NCBI GenBank assembly: GCA_022820805.1
Contig: JAJEEV010000048.1
Coordinates: 62,001-126,000 of the forward strand
Direction of reading: 5' to 3'
From: Acidimicrobiia bacterium
Lineage (GTDB): Bacteria > Actinomycetota > Acidimicrobiia > Acidimicrobiales > Aldehydirespiratoraceae
Length of the DNA: 64,000 bases
The notes beneath the pieces were generated by a model. The model was not told where the DNA came from. It ran no database searches and was given only the letters and a program-made list of their open reading frames with translations. The position numbers were made by a program, and so were the translations under genes. Below, piece by piece: positions 26,419 to 35,489 of the stretch. Every line of letters starts with the position of its first letter. The stretch's first letter is position 1.

Positions 26419-27771
26419 TCATGACCACAGTCTCGCGGCCTGTTCGAGGGTGCGGGCCCGCAGCCGGTCCATGTCGGCGCCGACGACCACGCCTCCATCG
26501 ACGATCCAGTCCCCTCCCACCATCACCTTGCCCACATGCGCGGCGTTGCGCCACAGCACCAGCTGGTCGACCAGGTTGTGGGCCTCCACCGGGGTGGGCA
26601 GGCCCGTCGGGCCGTCGATGTCGACCAGTTGCAGGTCGGCGTGCCAGCCCGGCTCGAGCCGGCCGACCCGCTCCAGGCCGAGCGTGCGAGCCGCGCCCTC
26701 GGTGGCCATGTGCAGCACGGTGTCCGCACTGATGGCGCCGGGATCGAGGGTGGCGGCCCGGTGCAGCAGGAAGGCGCCGCGCATCACCGCGAACATGTCG
26801 TTCAGGTAGCCGTCGGAGCCGAGCCCGACGGTGACGTCCCGGGCCAGCATCTCCAGTACGGGAGCGATCCCGCCTCCCACCTCGCAGTTGGACAGCGGCA
26901 TGTGCGACACCCGGATGCCGGTGTCGCCGATGATCTCGATCTCGCGGGGCGTCAGCTGCACGCACTGGCTGGCCTGGAAGCGGGGCGACGCCACCCCGAT
27001 CCGGTCATAGAACTCGAGGGTCCGCATCCCGTGGTGCTCGGCGCACCAGCGGCCCTCGTGCACTCCCTCGTTGACATGGGCGTGGCAGAACACGTCCAGG
27101 GACGCGGCCGCCTCGAACGCCTGGCGGATGAAGGGCTCGCTGCACGTGAACGTGGTGTGGATGCACATGGCTCCCGACACCCGCGACCGCGGGCCGGCGG
27201 CGGCCCGGCACGCCTCGATGAAGCGGACATTCTCGTCGATGCCGGCCTGGCCGTTGGCCGCCCCCATGCGCTCGGTGGCCTCGAACGACAGCACGCCCCG
27301 CAGGCCGCTGCGGTCCACCGCCTCCCGCTGCGCGGACAGGGCGTCGGGCAGGGCGTTGGGCGCCTCCAGGATGTCGAAGAAGCTGGTGGTGCCGCCGGCG
27401 GCCAGCTCGGCGGTCACCCACGCCGCCGCGGCGGAGATCATCTCGTGGTCGAGGGCGTTCTCCACCAGGGGCCACCAGTAGTCGTCCAGGAACCCCCAGA
27501 AGTCGGCCACCGGCGCAGCCGGAGCGGGAACACCGTGGGCGAGCACCCCGTAGAGGTGCACGTGGGCGTTGACGAAGCCGGGCAGCAGCACGCAGCCGGA
27601 GCCGTCGCAGAAGTCGTCGTCGGGGTGGCGGGCCCGCAGCTCGGGCTCGGGGCCGGAGTCGTCGATCAGCCCGCCGGCCACCCGGACCGCCCAGTTGCGG
27701 CGGGGCTCGTCCAGCGCGGCGGTCACCGCCCAGTCCGCTCCGACGATCAACCCCCTGTCGCCCATGGCCAA
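26419..27771 (-). CDS. ssnA: Amidohydrolase family protein, SsnA-like
   Basis: A 450-residue metal-dependent deaminase-type TIM barrel of the Atz/Trz/SsnA group. Metal ligands sit in LPGFVNAHVHLYG, FCHAHVNEG and GLGSDGYLND. In E. coli ssnA lies beside ygfM and xdhD, and the same company is kept here: it follows the XdhD-like gene by 25 bases. Members deaminate or dechlorinate N-heterocycles such as guanine or triazines. A purine-like substrate is inference; the enzyme class is well supported. Confidence 0.86.
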   Translation of the reverse strand: MAMGDRGLIVGADWAVTAALDEPRRNWAVRVAGGLIDDSGPEPELRARHPDDDFCDGSGCVLLPGFVNAHVHLYGVLAHGVPAPAAPVADFWGFLDDYWWPLVENALDHEMISAAAAWVTAELAAGGTTSFFDILEAPNALPDALSAQREAVDRSGLRGVLSFEATERMGAANGQAGIDENVRFIEACRAAAGPRSRVSGAMCIHTTFTCSEPFIRQAFEAAASLDVFCHAHVNEGVHEGRWCAEHHGMRTLEFYDRIGVASPRFQASQCVQLTPREIEIIGDTGIRVSHMPLSNCEVGGGIAPVLEMLARDVTVGLGSDGYLNDMFAVMRGAFLLHRAATLDPGAISADTVLHMATEGAARTLGLERVGRLEPGWHADLQLVDIDGPTGLPTPVEAHNLVDQLVLWRNAAHVGKVMVGGDWIVDGGVVVGADMDRLRARTLEQAARLWS

Positions 27772-27796
27772 GGCCGCCCCCGTCGGATGGGCGCCT

Positions 27797-30727
27797 CTAC
27801 GCCTGCGCTTGCAGGGCCGCCCAGACCCGTTCGGGCGTGAACGGCAGGTCGTTGAGGGCGACCCCGGTGGCGTTGAGGATGGCGTTGCGCACCGCCGGGG
27901 CCACGCCGTCCTTGGGGATCTCGGCCACCGCCTTGGCTCCGAACGGGCCGCTGTCCTCCATGGTCTGGACCAGGTACACCACAGTGTCGGGCATCTCGTC
28001 GGCCCGGTAGATCTTGTAGGGGCCGAACGACGGGTTGACCATGCGCCCGTCGTCGTCGTAGACCATCTCCTCGCAGTGGGCGTAGCCGAGCGCCTGGATC
28101 ATGCCGCCCTCCACCTGGCCGCTGGCGGTGACCGGGTTGATGGCCACCCCGCAGTCCACCGCCATCACCAGCTTGGTGACCGTCACTTGGCCGGTGTCGG
28201 TGTCCACCTCCACTTCGGCGAACTGGGCCGCGAACGGGGGCGGGCAGTCGGGCGACACGTGCGAGGCGGTGCCCATGATCTGCTCCTGCTCCTGCCAGTG
28301 AAGCGAGTCGAGCGCGATCTCCTCGAGCGTCACCGACCGGCCGTCGGCCGCATAGGCCCGCCGGTCGCGCAGCTCGATGGTGCACGGCTCGTCAACCTCG
28401 AGCAGCATCGCGGCCCGCTCCTTGAGCCGGACCCGGACCGCCTCGGCGGCCCGCAGGGCGGCCGTGCCCGAGATGTAGGTCGTGGACGACGCGTAGGCAC
28501 CGGTGTCGAACGGGGTCATGTCGGTGTCGCTGGAATACACCTTGATGTCGTCGAGGGGCACACCCAGCACCTCGGCCGCGATCTGGCCGATCACGGTGTC
28601 GGCGCCGGTGCCCAGGTCGGTGGCGCCGATGAGCATGTTGAACGAGCCGTCGTCGTTGAGCTTGATCGAGCATCCGCCCATGTCCAGGAACGGGATGGCG
28701 GTGCCGTGCATGCAGAACGCGAAACCGAGGCCACGCCGGATGTTGGGGCGGTCCGGGGGCGCCTTCCAGGACTCGTCGTTGCGGCGGCTCCAGCCCATCT
28801 CGCGCATTCCCTGGGCCACGCACTCCTCGATGCCCGAGGACATGACCTTGGGGTACTCGTCGAGCTCCTCCTCGGCCACGGCCCGCTCCCCCAGATGGGG
28901 GGCGATGTCCATCTCGTCGCCGACCTTGACCCAGTTGCGCCGCTTGAACTCGATCGGGTCGAGCCCGAGGGCGCCGGCGATGTCCTCCATGTGGGCCTCG
29001 AGGGCGAACTCGGCCTGGGGCGCGCCGTAGCCGCGGTAGGCGCCCGGCACCGGGATGTTGGTGTACACGACGTGGCAGTCGAAGCGCTTCGACGCCGCGT
29101 TGTAGGACGTGAGGCCCCGCAGCCCCGACACGATCTGCACGGTGAAGCCGTGGGTGCCGTACGGGCCGGTGTTGCCGATGAGACGCATGTCCTGGGCCAG
29201 AAGCGTTCCGTCGTCGTCGACCGCGGTGCGGAACGTGATGGTCTGGGGGTGGCGGGTGCGGCTGGCGTAGAACTCCTCGGCCCGGTCGAGCTCCAGACGC
29301 ACGGGCCGGCGGGTGGCTATGGCCAGGTGGGCGACGATGTCCTCGATCAGCATCTCCTGCTTGGCCCCGAAGCCGCCGCCGATGCGGGGCTTGATCACCC
29401 TGATGTCCTTGATGTCCATGTCGATGAGCGGTGCCAGCATCCGGCGGGTGTGGAACGGCACCTGGGTGGCGGTGCGGACCACCATCCGCTCGTCGGAGTC
29501 GAGCCACGCCATCGAGATGTGGGGCTCGATCGGGCACTGCTGCACCTGGTGGACCCTGAAGGTCTGCTCGAAGACGTGGGGCGCAGCCGCGAGGTTGCCG
29601 TCGACGTCGCCGCGCTGGGCCGCGAGGTGGTGCACCAGGTTGCGCTCGGGGTCGCAGATGTGGGTGGTGTCCTCCTCGTCGTGGATCTTGGGGGCGTCGG
29701 GGTCCATGGCGAGGCGCTCGTCGAACACCGCCGGCAGCACCTCGTAGGTGACGTCGATCAGCCGCACGGCCTCCTCGGCCGCCTCGATGGTCTCGGCCGC
29801 CACCGCGGCCACCCGGTCGCCCACGTGGCGCACCCTGTCGTCGAAGCTGACCTGGTCGTAGGGGTGGGGGTTGGGCCAGCTCTGCCCCCCGGAGGCGTAC
29901 TTCACCCGGGGCGTGTTGCCGTGGTGCAGGACCGCGTGGACGCCGGGCACAGCCCGCGCCCTGGAGTCGTCGATGCTCAGGATGCGAGCGTGGGCGTGAG
30001 GGCTTCGCAGCACCTTGGCGTACAGCATCCCGCGGGGCTCGATGTCGTCGGTGAAGGCCGGGTTGCCCTTGGCCAGCCGGACGGCGTCCACCTTCACCTC
30101 GGGCTTGCCCACCACGGCCATGTCGGGCACCTCCCGCGACGGCACCAGCCGGGGCACGGCGTGCGGCGCTTCGGGGGCGGTGCCGGTGTCGCCGTCGGGG
30201 GCGGGGCGGTAGCCGTCGGTGAGCGGTTCCAGCACCAGCGGCGCGAACGGCTCGGACTCGGCACCGCGCAGCACCGCGGCAGCCCGCTTGACCGCCTCCA
30301 CCGGCTTCACATAGGCGGTCTCGCGGTCGAGGATTCCCGAGAGCATGTCGCGGATCTCGTCCTCGGACGGATCGGGGTTCTCCCGCAGGAGAGCGAGGGT
30401 GCCGAGGATCATCGCGCCCGCGGAGTAGCCCGACTGGAAGGCGCCCACCGCCACGAAGGCGGTCTGGATGGGGTGCAGGTCCGGCGAGACGTTGAGCGAC
30501 TCGACGGTGGTGACCGAGTGGCCGTCGGCCGAGGCGGCCAGGATCACGTCGGCGGAGGCGAGTCGGCCGTCGTAGAGCACCGCGGCCGCACCGGTCTCGC
30601 CGCTGTCGGAGCCGAAGCGCACCGAGAACATTCCCAGCCGGCGCAGAGCCTCCCGCAAGCTGTGATGGGGCTCCACGGCCAGGGTGGCCGCAGCGCCGTT
30701 GAGTTCGAAGGTGATGTCGATGGTCAT
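27797..30727 (-). CDS. xdhD: XdhD-like molybdenum hydroxylase with a cysteine-free Fe-S domain
   Basis: 976 residues with the fused layout of a 2Fe-2S ferredoxin-like N-terminus (about 1-165) and a molybdopterin domain. Mo-domain motifs are IGGGFGAKQE, VPGAYRGYGAPQ, ATDLGTGADTVIGQIAAE and the C-terminal SGPFGAKAVAE with the expected catalytic Glu. All eight cluster ligands are gone: positions equivalent to the first-cluster Cys are Ser40, Thr45, Ala48 and Asp60, and those of the second are Ser99, Ser102, Asp134 and Glu136. The first 250 residues contain no Cys. From memory, E. coli XdhD shows the same loss. The ATG overlaps the FAD-subunit stop. Confidence 0.9.
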   Translation of the reverse strand: MTIDITFELNGAAATLAVEPHHSLREALRRLGMFSVRFGSDSGETGAAAVLYDGRLASADVILAASADGHSVTTVESLNVSPDLHPIQTAFVAVGAFQSGYSAGAMILGTLALLRENPDPSEDEIRDMLSGILDRETAYVKPVEAVKRAAAVLRGAESEPFAPLVLEPLTDGYRPAPDGDTGTAPEAPHAVPRLVPSREVPDMAVVGKPEVKVDAVRLAKGNPAFTDDIEPRGMLYAKVLRSPHAHARILSIDDSRARAVPGVHAVLHHGNTPRVKYASGGQSWPNPHPYDQVSFDDRVRHVGDRVAAVAAETIEAAEEAVRLIDVTYEVLPAVFDERLAMDPDAPKIHDEEDTTHICDPERNLVHHLAAQRGDVDGNLAAAPHVFEQTFRVHQVQQCPIEPHISMAWLDSDERMVVRTATQVPFHTRRMLAPLIDMDIKDIRVIKPRIGGGFGAKQEMLIEDIVAHLAIATRRPVRLELDRAEEFYASRTRHPQTITFRTAVDDDGTLLAQDMRLIGNTGPYGTHGFTVQIVSGLRGLTSYNAASKRFDCHVVYTNIPVPGAYRGYGAPQAEFALEAHMEDIAGALGLDPIEFKRRNWVKVGDEMDIAPHLGERAVAEEELDEYPKVMSSGIEECVAQGMREMGWSRRNDESWKAPPDRPNIRRGLGFAFCMHGTAIPFLDMGGCSIKLNDDGSFNMLIGATDLGTGADTVIGQIAAEVLGVPLDDIKVYSSDTDMTPFDTGAYASSTTYISGTAALRAAEAVRVRLKERAAMLLEVDEPCTIELRDRRAYAADGRSVTLEEIALDSLHWQEQEQIMGTASHVSPDCPPPFAAQFAEVEVDTDTGQVTVTKLVMAVDCGVAINPVTASGQVEGGMIQALGYAHCEEMVYDDDGRMVNPSFGPYKIYRADEMPDTVVYLVQTMEDSGPFGAKAVAEIPKDGVAPAVRNAILNATGVALNDLPFTPERVWAALQAQA

Positions 30728-31464
30728 GGATACAGCTCCTGCATGACCCGGGCCGTGAGCGTGCCGGCCAGGTGGAGTCGGTAGTCGCGGCTGCCTCTGA
30801 AGTCCCCGGCGGGGTCCAGGCCTGCGGTCGGATCGTGCACGTCCACCAGGACGGGATGGTCGGCCACTCCGGTCAGGGCCATGGCCACGAAGCCGTCGGT
30901 GCGCCGGCCGTAGGCGCCGACGATGGGCACATCGGCCGGTGTGCGGCCCGTCCGGGACACCGCGGTGCTCCCGGAGGGATCGACCGTCACCGCGGTGATC
31001 AGCGAGCCGGGCCGGAGCCCCGCGGCCAGAAGCTCTCCGAGGCCGCTCTCGGCGGATCCGGCGCGGCCGGGGCCGGCCAGCTCCACGCGGGCCTCATGGG
31101 CCAGAAGGCCGGCCAGCATCAGGCTCTCGGCAGAGGCCCGCGCCACGAGGCCGCCCACTGTGGCCAGCGTCCTCAGCGTGGACGGCTGCTCGGCGCGGGC
31201 CAGCTCCCGCAGAGACTCGGGAAGCAGTTCGCAGCGCCGGACCGCGTCGAGGGTGGCGGTGGCGCCCAGGCGCACCCGGCCGTCGTCGGCCGCAGCCACC
31301 CGGTCCAGCCCGAGCGCCTGCAGGTCGACCGCCTCCAGGTCGGAGGGCTCGCGGTCGGCGTTGAGGGTCGTCCCGCCCCCGAGGGCGACCCGCCGGGGCG
31401 AGCTCAGCAGGTCCAATGCCTCGTCGAGACTGCGGGGTCGGTGGTATGCGGTTACAAGCGGCAC
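30724..31464 (-). CDS. FAD-binding subunit of a molybdenum hydroxylase, YgfM/CoxM type
   Basis: About 246 residues of the FAD_binding_5 plus CO-dehydrogenase flavoprotein C-terminal architecture. The pyrophosphate loop is VALGGGTTLNAD (usually AGGTDL), and the second motif LATVGGLVARAS corresponds to TIGGNIA. It should take electrons from the molybdenum subunit encoded next. Without Fe-S clusters in that partner the transfer route is unclear. The GTG at 31464 (MPLVTAYHRP) fits the family; an ATG-like start at 31482 would overlap the upstream gene. Confidence 0.84.
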   Translation of the reverse strand: MPLVTAYHRPRSLDEALDLLSSPRRVALGGGTTLNADREPSDLEAVDLQALGLDRVAAADDGRVRLGATATLDAVRRCELLPESLRELARAEQPSTLRTLATVGGLVARASAESLMLAGLLAHEARVELAGPGRAGSAESGLGELLAAGLRPGSLITAVTVDPSGSTAVSRTGRTPADVPIVGAYGRRTDGFVAMALTGVADHPVLVDVHDPTAGLDPAGDFRGSRDYRLHLAGTLTARVMQELYP

Positions 31465-31475
31465 GGCAAGAAACG

Positions 31476-32867
31476 CTAGCAAGATGGCAAACCGACATCA
31501 GTCACGCGCGAGGAGATGCCGGCTCGGGTGAAGAGGCGGCGGGCGGCCTCGTCGGCCCCGGCGATGACGCGGCGCTCGTCGGCCACGGTCAGCTGACCGC
31601 CCCGAATCAGGATCCGACCGTCCACAACGACGTCCCGCAGGTCTCTGGGGCCGGCGTTGTAGACGAGGGCGCTGGCCACCCGGTGCACGGGCGCCACGAA
31701 CGGCGATCGCAGGTCCACCACCAGCAGGTCGGCCCGCTGGCCCTCGGCCAACATGCCGAAGGCGCCGGGCATCCCGTAGGCGGCCGCGCCGTTGCGGCAG
31801 GCCAGATGCAGCACGTCGGCGGGCTGCAGCAGCAGCGGGTCGAGGTGATGCACCTTCTGCAGCAGGACGGTGGCCTTGAGCACCTCGAACATGTCCTGGC
31901 GGTTGTTGCTGCCCGGGCCGTCGCTGGCCAGCGCCACCGTGATGCCGCGGGCTCGCATGTCCGGCACCCGGGCCACGCCCGAGGCCAGGTACATGTTCGA
32001 CACCGGGCAGTGGACCACCACCGACCCGGTGGCCGCGATCAGGTCCAGCTCCTCGTCGTCGAGCCACACACTGTGGGCCAGCTGCATGTCGGGGCCGAGC
32101 ACGCCCAGCGAGTTGAGCCAGGTCACGTGGCGCGTTCCCCGCTCGTCGAGGCTCATGTCCACCTCGATCGCGGTCTCGGCACAGTGGATGTGGGTGCCCC
32201 GGCCCCAGCTGCGGGCCGCGGCCACCGTGGTGCGCATGGCCTCGTCCGAGCAGCCCCAGGGGATCAGCGGAGCCAGCTCCACCCGGATGCGGTCGTCGTC
32301 GCGGCCGTCCCAGCGACGCCGGGCCGCATCAGCTCGGGCAACAGCCTGCTCAGCCGTCTGCTCCAGTGTCGGGTGGTAGTTACGGTCGGCCCAGCCGTGG
32401 GCCAGCAGGAACCGGATGCCCAACTCGTCGGCGGCCCGGCAGACGGCGTCGTTGATGCCCTCGTCGGTGTGGATGTACTGGTGGTCGATGACGGCGGTGG
32501 CCCCGCCCCGCAGGTTCTCGACCAGGCCGGCCATGGCCGCGGCGCGCGCCGTCTCGGCGTCGAGGTGGACTGCGGCAGGCCAGATGCAGTCCTGCAGCCA
32601 GTTGAGCAGGGCCTTGTCGTCGGCCAAGCCCCGGAACAGCGTCTGGAACAGGTGGGTGTGGGCGTTCGTCATGCCCGGCATGACCGCACAGCCCTGAGCG
32701 TCGATCACCTCGGCCGCTTGGCGGTGACGGCCGGCCGGCGGCTCCCCCGCTCCTACCTCGGCCACCCGGTTGCCCCGGACGTACACCCATCCCGGGTCAT
32801 GCACCGTGCCGACGTCGTCGACAGTGACCACGGCCCCGCCGTGCACCAGCAGATCGCGCTCGGTCAC
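31476..32867 (-). CDS. Amidohydrolase / 8-oxoguanine-deaminase-like protein
   Basis: 463 residues, GTG start. The cytosine-deaminase/Atz superfamily barrel is shown by VMPGMTNAHTHLFQTLFRGL, THIHCAETAIEVD, VVHCPVSNMYLASG and ITVALASDGPGSNNRQDMFE. The SDGPGSNN motif and the HCAE segment match the 8-oxoguanine deaminase group. Together with SsnA and the molybdenum hydroxylase it suggests processing of oxidised or substituted purines. It ends at the FAD subunit start and begins 14 bases after the LLM gene. Confidence 0.85.
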   Translation of the reverse strand: MTERDLLVHGGAVVTVDDVGTVHDPGWVYVRGNRVAEVGAGEPPAGRHRQAAEVIDAQGCAVMPGMTNAHTHLFQTLFRGLADDKALLNWLQDCIWPAAVHLDAETARAAAMAGLVENLRGGATAVIDHQYIHTDEGINDAVCRAADELGIRFLLAHGWADRNYHPTLEQTAEQAVARADAARRRWDGRDDDRIRVELAPLIPWGCSDEAMRTTVAAARSWGRGTHIHCAETAIEVDMSLDERGTRHVTWLNSLGVLGPDMQLAHSVWLDDEELDLIAATGSVVVHCPVSNMYLASGVARVPDMRARGITVALASDGPGSNNRQDMFEVLKATVLLQKVHHLDPLLLQPADVLHLACRNGAAAYGMPGAFGMLAEGQRADLLVVDLRSPFVAPVHRVASALVYNAGPRDLRDVVVDGRILIRGGQLTVADERRVIAGADEAARRLFTRAGISSRVTDVGLPSC

Positions 32868-32881
32868 GGACTAGCCGAGGC

Positions 32882-33907
32882 TCAGGGGGACCAGTGGGCG
32901 AAGGCGTCGATCACCGGCTCCATCTGGTCCATGAGCGGGTAGAGCACCGGGCAGGTGACGCCTGCGTCGATGAACTCGGCCACCTTGTCGCGGCACTCGG
33001 AGGCCGAGCCGACGGCCATGATGCCGCGCACGAGGTCGTCGCCGATGAGCGGCGCCGCCTTGTAGTAGTCGGCCTCGGTGGCCGGCCAGCCGACCACCTC
33101 CTTGACCCGATCGATGAGCTCGGGGTCGGCCCCGGAGGCGGCCATGATGTGGGGCTCGGTGCCCAGGTAGTACGCCACCAGCGACTTGCCGGTAAGCAGA
33201 GCCAACTCGGGATCGTCCTCCGAGAGCGAGCAGATCAGCAGCTCGGGCCGGTCGATGTCCTCGATGGTGCGGCCCGACTTCGCGGCCCCGGCCGAGACCC
33301 TGGCGACGGCGTCGCGGATGTAGTCGACCGGCACGACGTAGTTGAGCATGGCCCCGTCGGCGATCTCCCCGGTCAGCTCCAGCATCTTCGGACCGGTGGC
33401 GCCGATGTAGATGGGGATGTCGCGGGGCGAGGTGTCGCCGTAGGCCACATCGAGGCTGACCCGGTCGAGGTGGACGAACTCGCCCTCGTAGGTGACCTCC
33501 TCCATGGTGAACAGCGCCCGGATCGCCTCCACGTTCTCGCGCATGGCCCTCAGGGGCTTGCGCCGGCCGGCCCCGACCCGTCCCGCGATGGGCTCCCACC
33601 AGGCGCCGAGCCCCAGCATCACCCGGCTGCCGCCGTCGGGCGCCGGGCCGGCGAGCTCGTGCATGGTGCTCCAGGAGGCCGCGATCACCGCCGGGTTGCG
33701 CGTGTAGATGGGCAGCACCCCGCTGGCGATCCGCAGACGCTTCGTGGACGCCAGCAGGGCGCTCATCATCACCACGCAGTCGCGGGCCAGCCGGGTGTCG
33801 CCCTGCCAGATCTCGCTGAAGCCCCGCTCCTCGGCGTACTGGGCCATCTCGATCTCGTAGCCGATGGGGTGCTTGTCCTGGAAGTACAGGGCCATACGTT
33901 GTGCCAT
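32882..33907 (-). CDS. LLM class flavin/F420-dependent oxidoreductase (second)
   Basis: 341 residues of the luciferase-like fold: [71 protein letters not shown] and [10 protein letters not shown]. It resembles the F420-dependent reductases abundant in Actinobacteria rather than classic luciferases. It is the first gene of the minus-strand run that continues through the molybdenum-hydroxylase genes, so the two LLM enzymes bracket the locus. The two are clearly divergent from each other, not a recent duplication. Confidence 0.86.
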   Translation of the reverse strand: MAQRMALYFQDKHPIGYEIEMAQYAEERGFSEIWQGDTRLARDCVVMMSALLASTKRLRIASGVLPIYTRNPAVIAASWSTMHELAGPAPDGGSRVMLGLGAWWEPIAGRVGAGRRKPLRAMRENVEAIRALFTMEEVTYEGEFVHLDRVSLDVAYGDTSPRDIPIYIGATGPKMLELTGEIADGAMLNYVVPVDYIRDAVARVSAGAAKSGRTIEDIDRPELLICSLSEDDPELALLTGKSLVAYYLGTEPHIMAASGADPELIDRVKEVVGWPATEADYYKAAPLIGDDLVRGIMAVGSASECRDKVAEFIDAGVTCPVLYPLMDQMEPVIDAFAHWSP

Positions 33908-34010
33908 GCGCAGAGTGTGTCACGGCCCCGGCAGGCCTCCACAACGCGGGCTGCGGCCTTCACGGCCGGCTCGCTGACGGATCCAGAGCGCCGCGGTTAC
34001 CATCGCCGCG

Positions 34011-34397
34011 ATGTCCTCACGCATGATCAGCCCGGGTGGCATCGCGCCGCCGGCGGCCCGCTATGCCCACGCCGTCGCGACTACCGGCGCCGAGCGATGG
34101 CTTTACACCTCGGGGGTGGTGCCGACCCGGCCCGACGGGTCCGTGCCCGACGATCTGGGCGAGCAGGCCCGGACGGTCTGGCAGAACATCGCGGCCATGC
34201 TGTCGGAGGCCGGCATGGCTCCGCGCGACATCGTCTCGGTCACGACCTACGTCATTCCGGGTCAGGATCTCGGCGCGGTCATGTCCGAGCGCGACCAGTT
34301 CCTGGGCGGCCATCTGGCTGCCTCGACGCTGGTCGTGGTGCCCGAGTTGGCCCAGCCCGCCTGGAAGGTCGAGATCGCGATAGTGGCCGCGTCCTGA
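34011..34397 (+). CDS. RidA family protein
   Basis: 128 residues of the YjgF/YER057c/UK114 fold. Typical family members deaminate reactive enamine/imine intermediates. Visible segments are WLYTSGVVPTRPDGSVPDD, QARTVWQNIAAMLSEAGM and the C-terminal AWKVEIAIVAAS, in which Lys stands where archetypal RidA has the carboxylate-binding Arg, so it belongs to another Rid subgroup. It is divergent from the second LLM gene, which leaves 103 bases for promoters, and converges on the flavodoxin-like gene. Confidence 0.87.
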   Translation: MSSRMISPGGIAPPAARYAHAVATTGAERWLYTSGVVPTRPDGSVPDDLGEQARTVWQNIAAMLSEAGMAPRDIVSVTTYVIPGQDLGAVMSERDQFLGGHLAASTLVVVPELAQPAWKVEIAIVAAS

Positions 34398-34421
34398 CGG
34401 CCGCCGGCTCGGCGCCCCCGA

Positions 34422-34934
34422 TCAGGTCCCGACGGCGGCCAGTTCGGAGCCGGCGCGGTCGACGAAGGCCGATATCTCTGCCGGGCTGCGCTGGTCCACG
34501 CCGTAGAGCGCCACCCAGCGCAGGCGCGTTCCGGGAGCGCACAGGCGGGCCACCGAGCGGCGGAGCAGGTGGCGCCCCGGCTCGCCCTGGAGACGGTTGA
34601 CCCGGCTCGGGGAGCCGTGTGTCGTGATGGCCATCAGATGCCTGACGGTCCGCAGCGGCGAACTCGCCGGATCGGCGGGGCCGTCTATCCAGGTCGCGAG
34701 CTCACTCTGCACCCAGGACAGCATCGGAGCGGGAAGACCGCCCCACCAGGTCGGGTAGACGAGCACGAGGCCCTCCGCTCCCGCGACGGCGTCGCCGTCG
34801 ATCCACTCTCCCTGCGTCAGCCGCACGAGCTCGACTCCGTGGCCGGCGCGCTCCAGTGTCTCCACCACGCGGTCGCGCAGAGCCACGTTGAGGCACTCCT
34901 GCTGCGGGTGGGCGTGCAGCACCACGAAACGCAC
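34422..34934 (-). CDS. Flavodoxin-fold NAD(P)H dehydrogenase (quinone reductase-like)
   Basis: About 170 residues. The start MRFVVLHAHPQQECLNVALR and LVYPTWWGGLPAPMLSWVQ match the NQO/MdaB flavodoxin-like family, where the WWG segment contacts the flavin. It probably performs two-electron reduction of a quinone or aromatic using FMN or FAD. The GTG at 34934 places the first beta strand correctly. It is divergent from the pyridoxamine-oxidase-like gene, with 42 bases between them. Confidence 0.8.
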   Translation of the reverse strand: MRFVVLHAHPQQECLNVALRDRVVETLERAGHGVELVRLTQGEWIDGDAVAGAEGLVLVYPTWWGGLPAPMLSWVQSELATWIDGPADPASSPLRTVRHLMAITTHGSPSRVNRLQGEPGRHLLRRSVARLCAPGTRLRWVALYGVDQRSPAEISAFVDRAGSELAAVGT

Positions 34935-34976
34935 GACCGGAGCGTAGCCACCCCGACGCTGGCCTAGATTCTCACC

Positions 34977-35462
34977 ATGGCAGTCGACGCAGTGACATGG
35001 GCCGAGTTCGAGCAGGCCGACGAGGCGCTGGCTAAGAGGGTGATGGCGAGGATCGAAGGCCACCGCCACGTGATAATGGCCACACTGAGAGCCGACGGCT
35101 CACCCCGTGTGTCCGGGATGGAGGCCCCCATCAGGTCTGGACACCTCTGGCTGGGCATGACACCGGGATCGCGCAAGGCCGTCGATCTCGGCCGCGATCC
35201 TCGCTTCTCGCTGCACAGCGCGCCCGACGCCGAGACCCTGGCCAAGGGCGACGCTCGCATCGACGGCATCGCGCAGCATGCCGACGCGAGCCAGCAGCAG
35301 GTGTTCGTGGCCGGGCATCGCTACTCGATCGACGATCCGTCGATCATGGTGCTGTATGTGGCCATGATCACGAGGGTCGTCCTCGTGCGGGTGTCAGGTG
35401 ACAGCCTGCTCATCGAGAGGTGGACTCCGGCCACCGGGCGTGACACGCAGCGGATCCAGTGA
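34977..35462 (+). CDS. Pyridoxamine 5'-phosphate oxidase family protein
   Basis: 161 residues of the split-barrel flavin/F420-binding fold. Characteristic segments are HVIMATLRADGSPRVSGME and LWLGMTPGSRKAVDLGRDPR, the latter resembling the cofactor-phosphate contact. Many actinobacterial relatives use F420 or bind heme or flavin; the cofactor cannot be assigned here. It is followed after 27 bases by the DinB-like gene, probably in one transcript. Confidence 0.78.
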   Translation: MAVDAVTWAEFEQADEALAKRVMARIEGHRHVIMATLRADGSPRVSGMEAPIRSGHLWLGMTPGSRKAVDLGRDPRFSLHSAPDAETLAKGDARIDGIAQHADASQQQVFVAGHRYSIDDPSIMVLYVAMITRVVLVRVSGDSLLIERWTPATGRDTQRIQ

Positions 35463-35489
35463 CCGCGGCGACGATCTAGAGTTCCTGAC

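Noticed and set aside
27569-30784. Plus-strand open frame of over 1000 codons
   Set aside because: His/Gly/Val-rich shadow opposite the XdhD-like gene; no domain and no ribosome site.
23606-33907. Recent duplication of the two LLM genes or of the two amidohydrolases
   Set aside because: Both pairs are divergent in sequence and motifs; they are family members, not recent copies.
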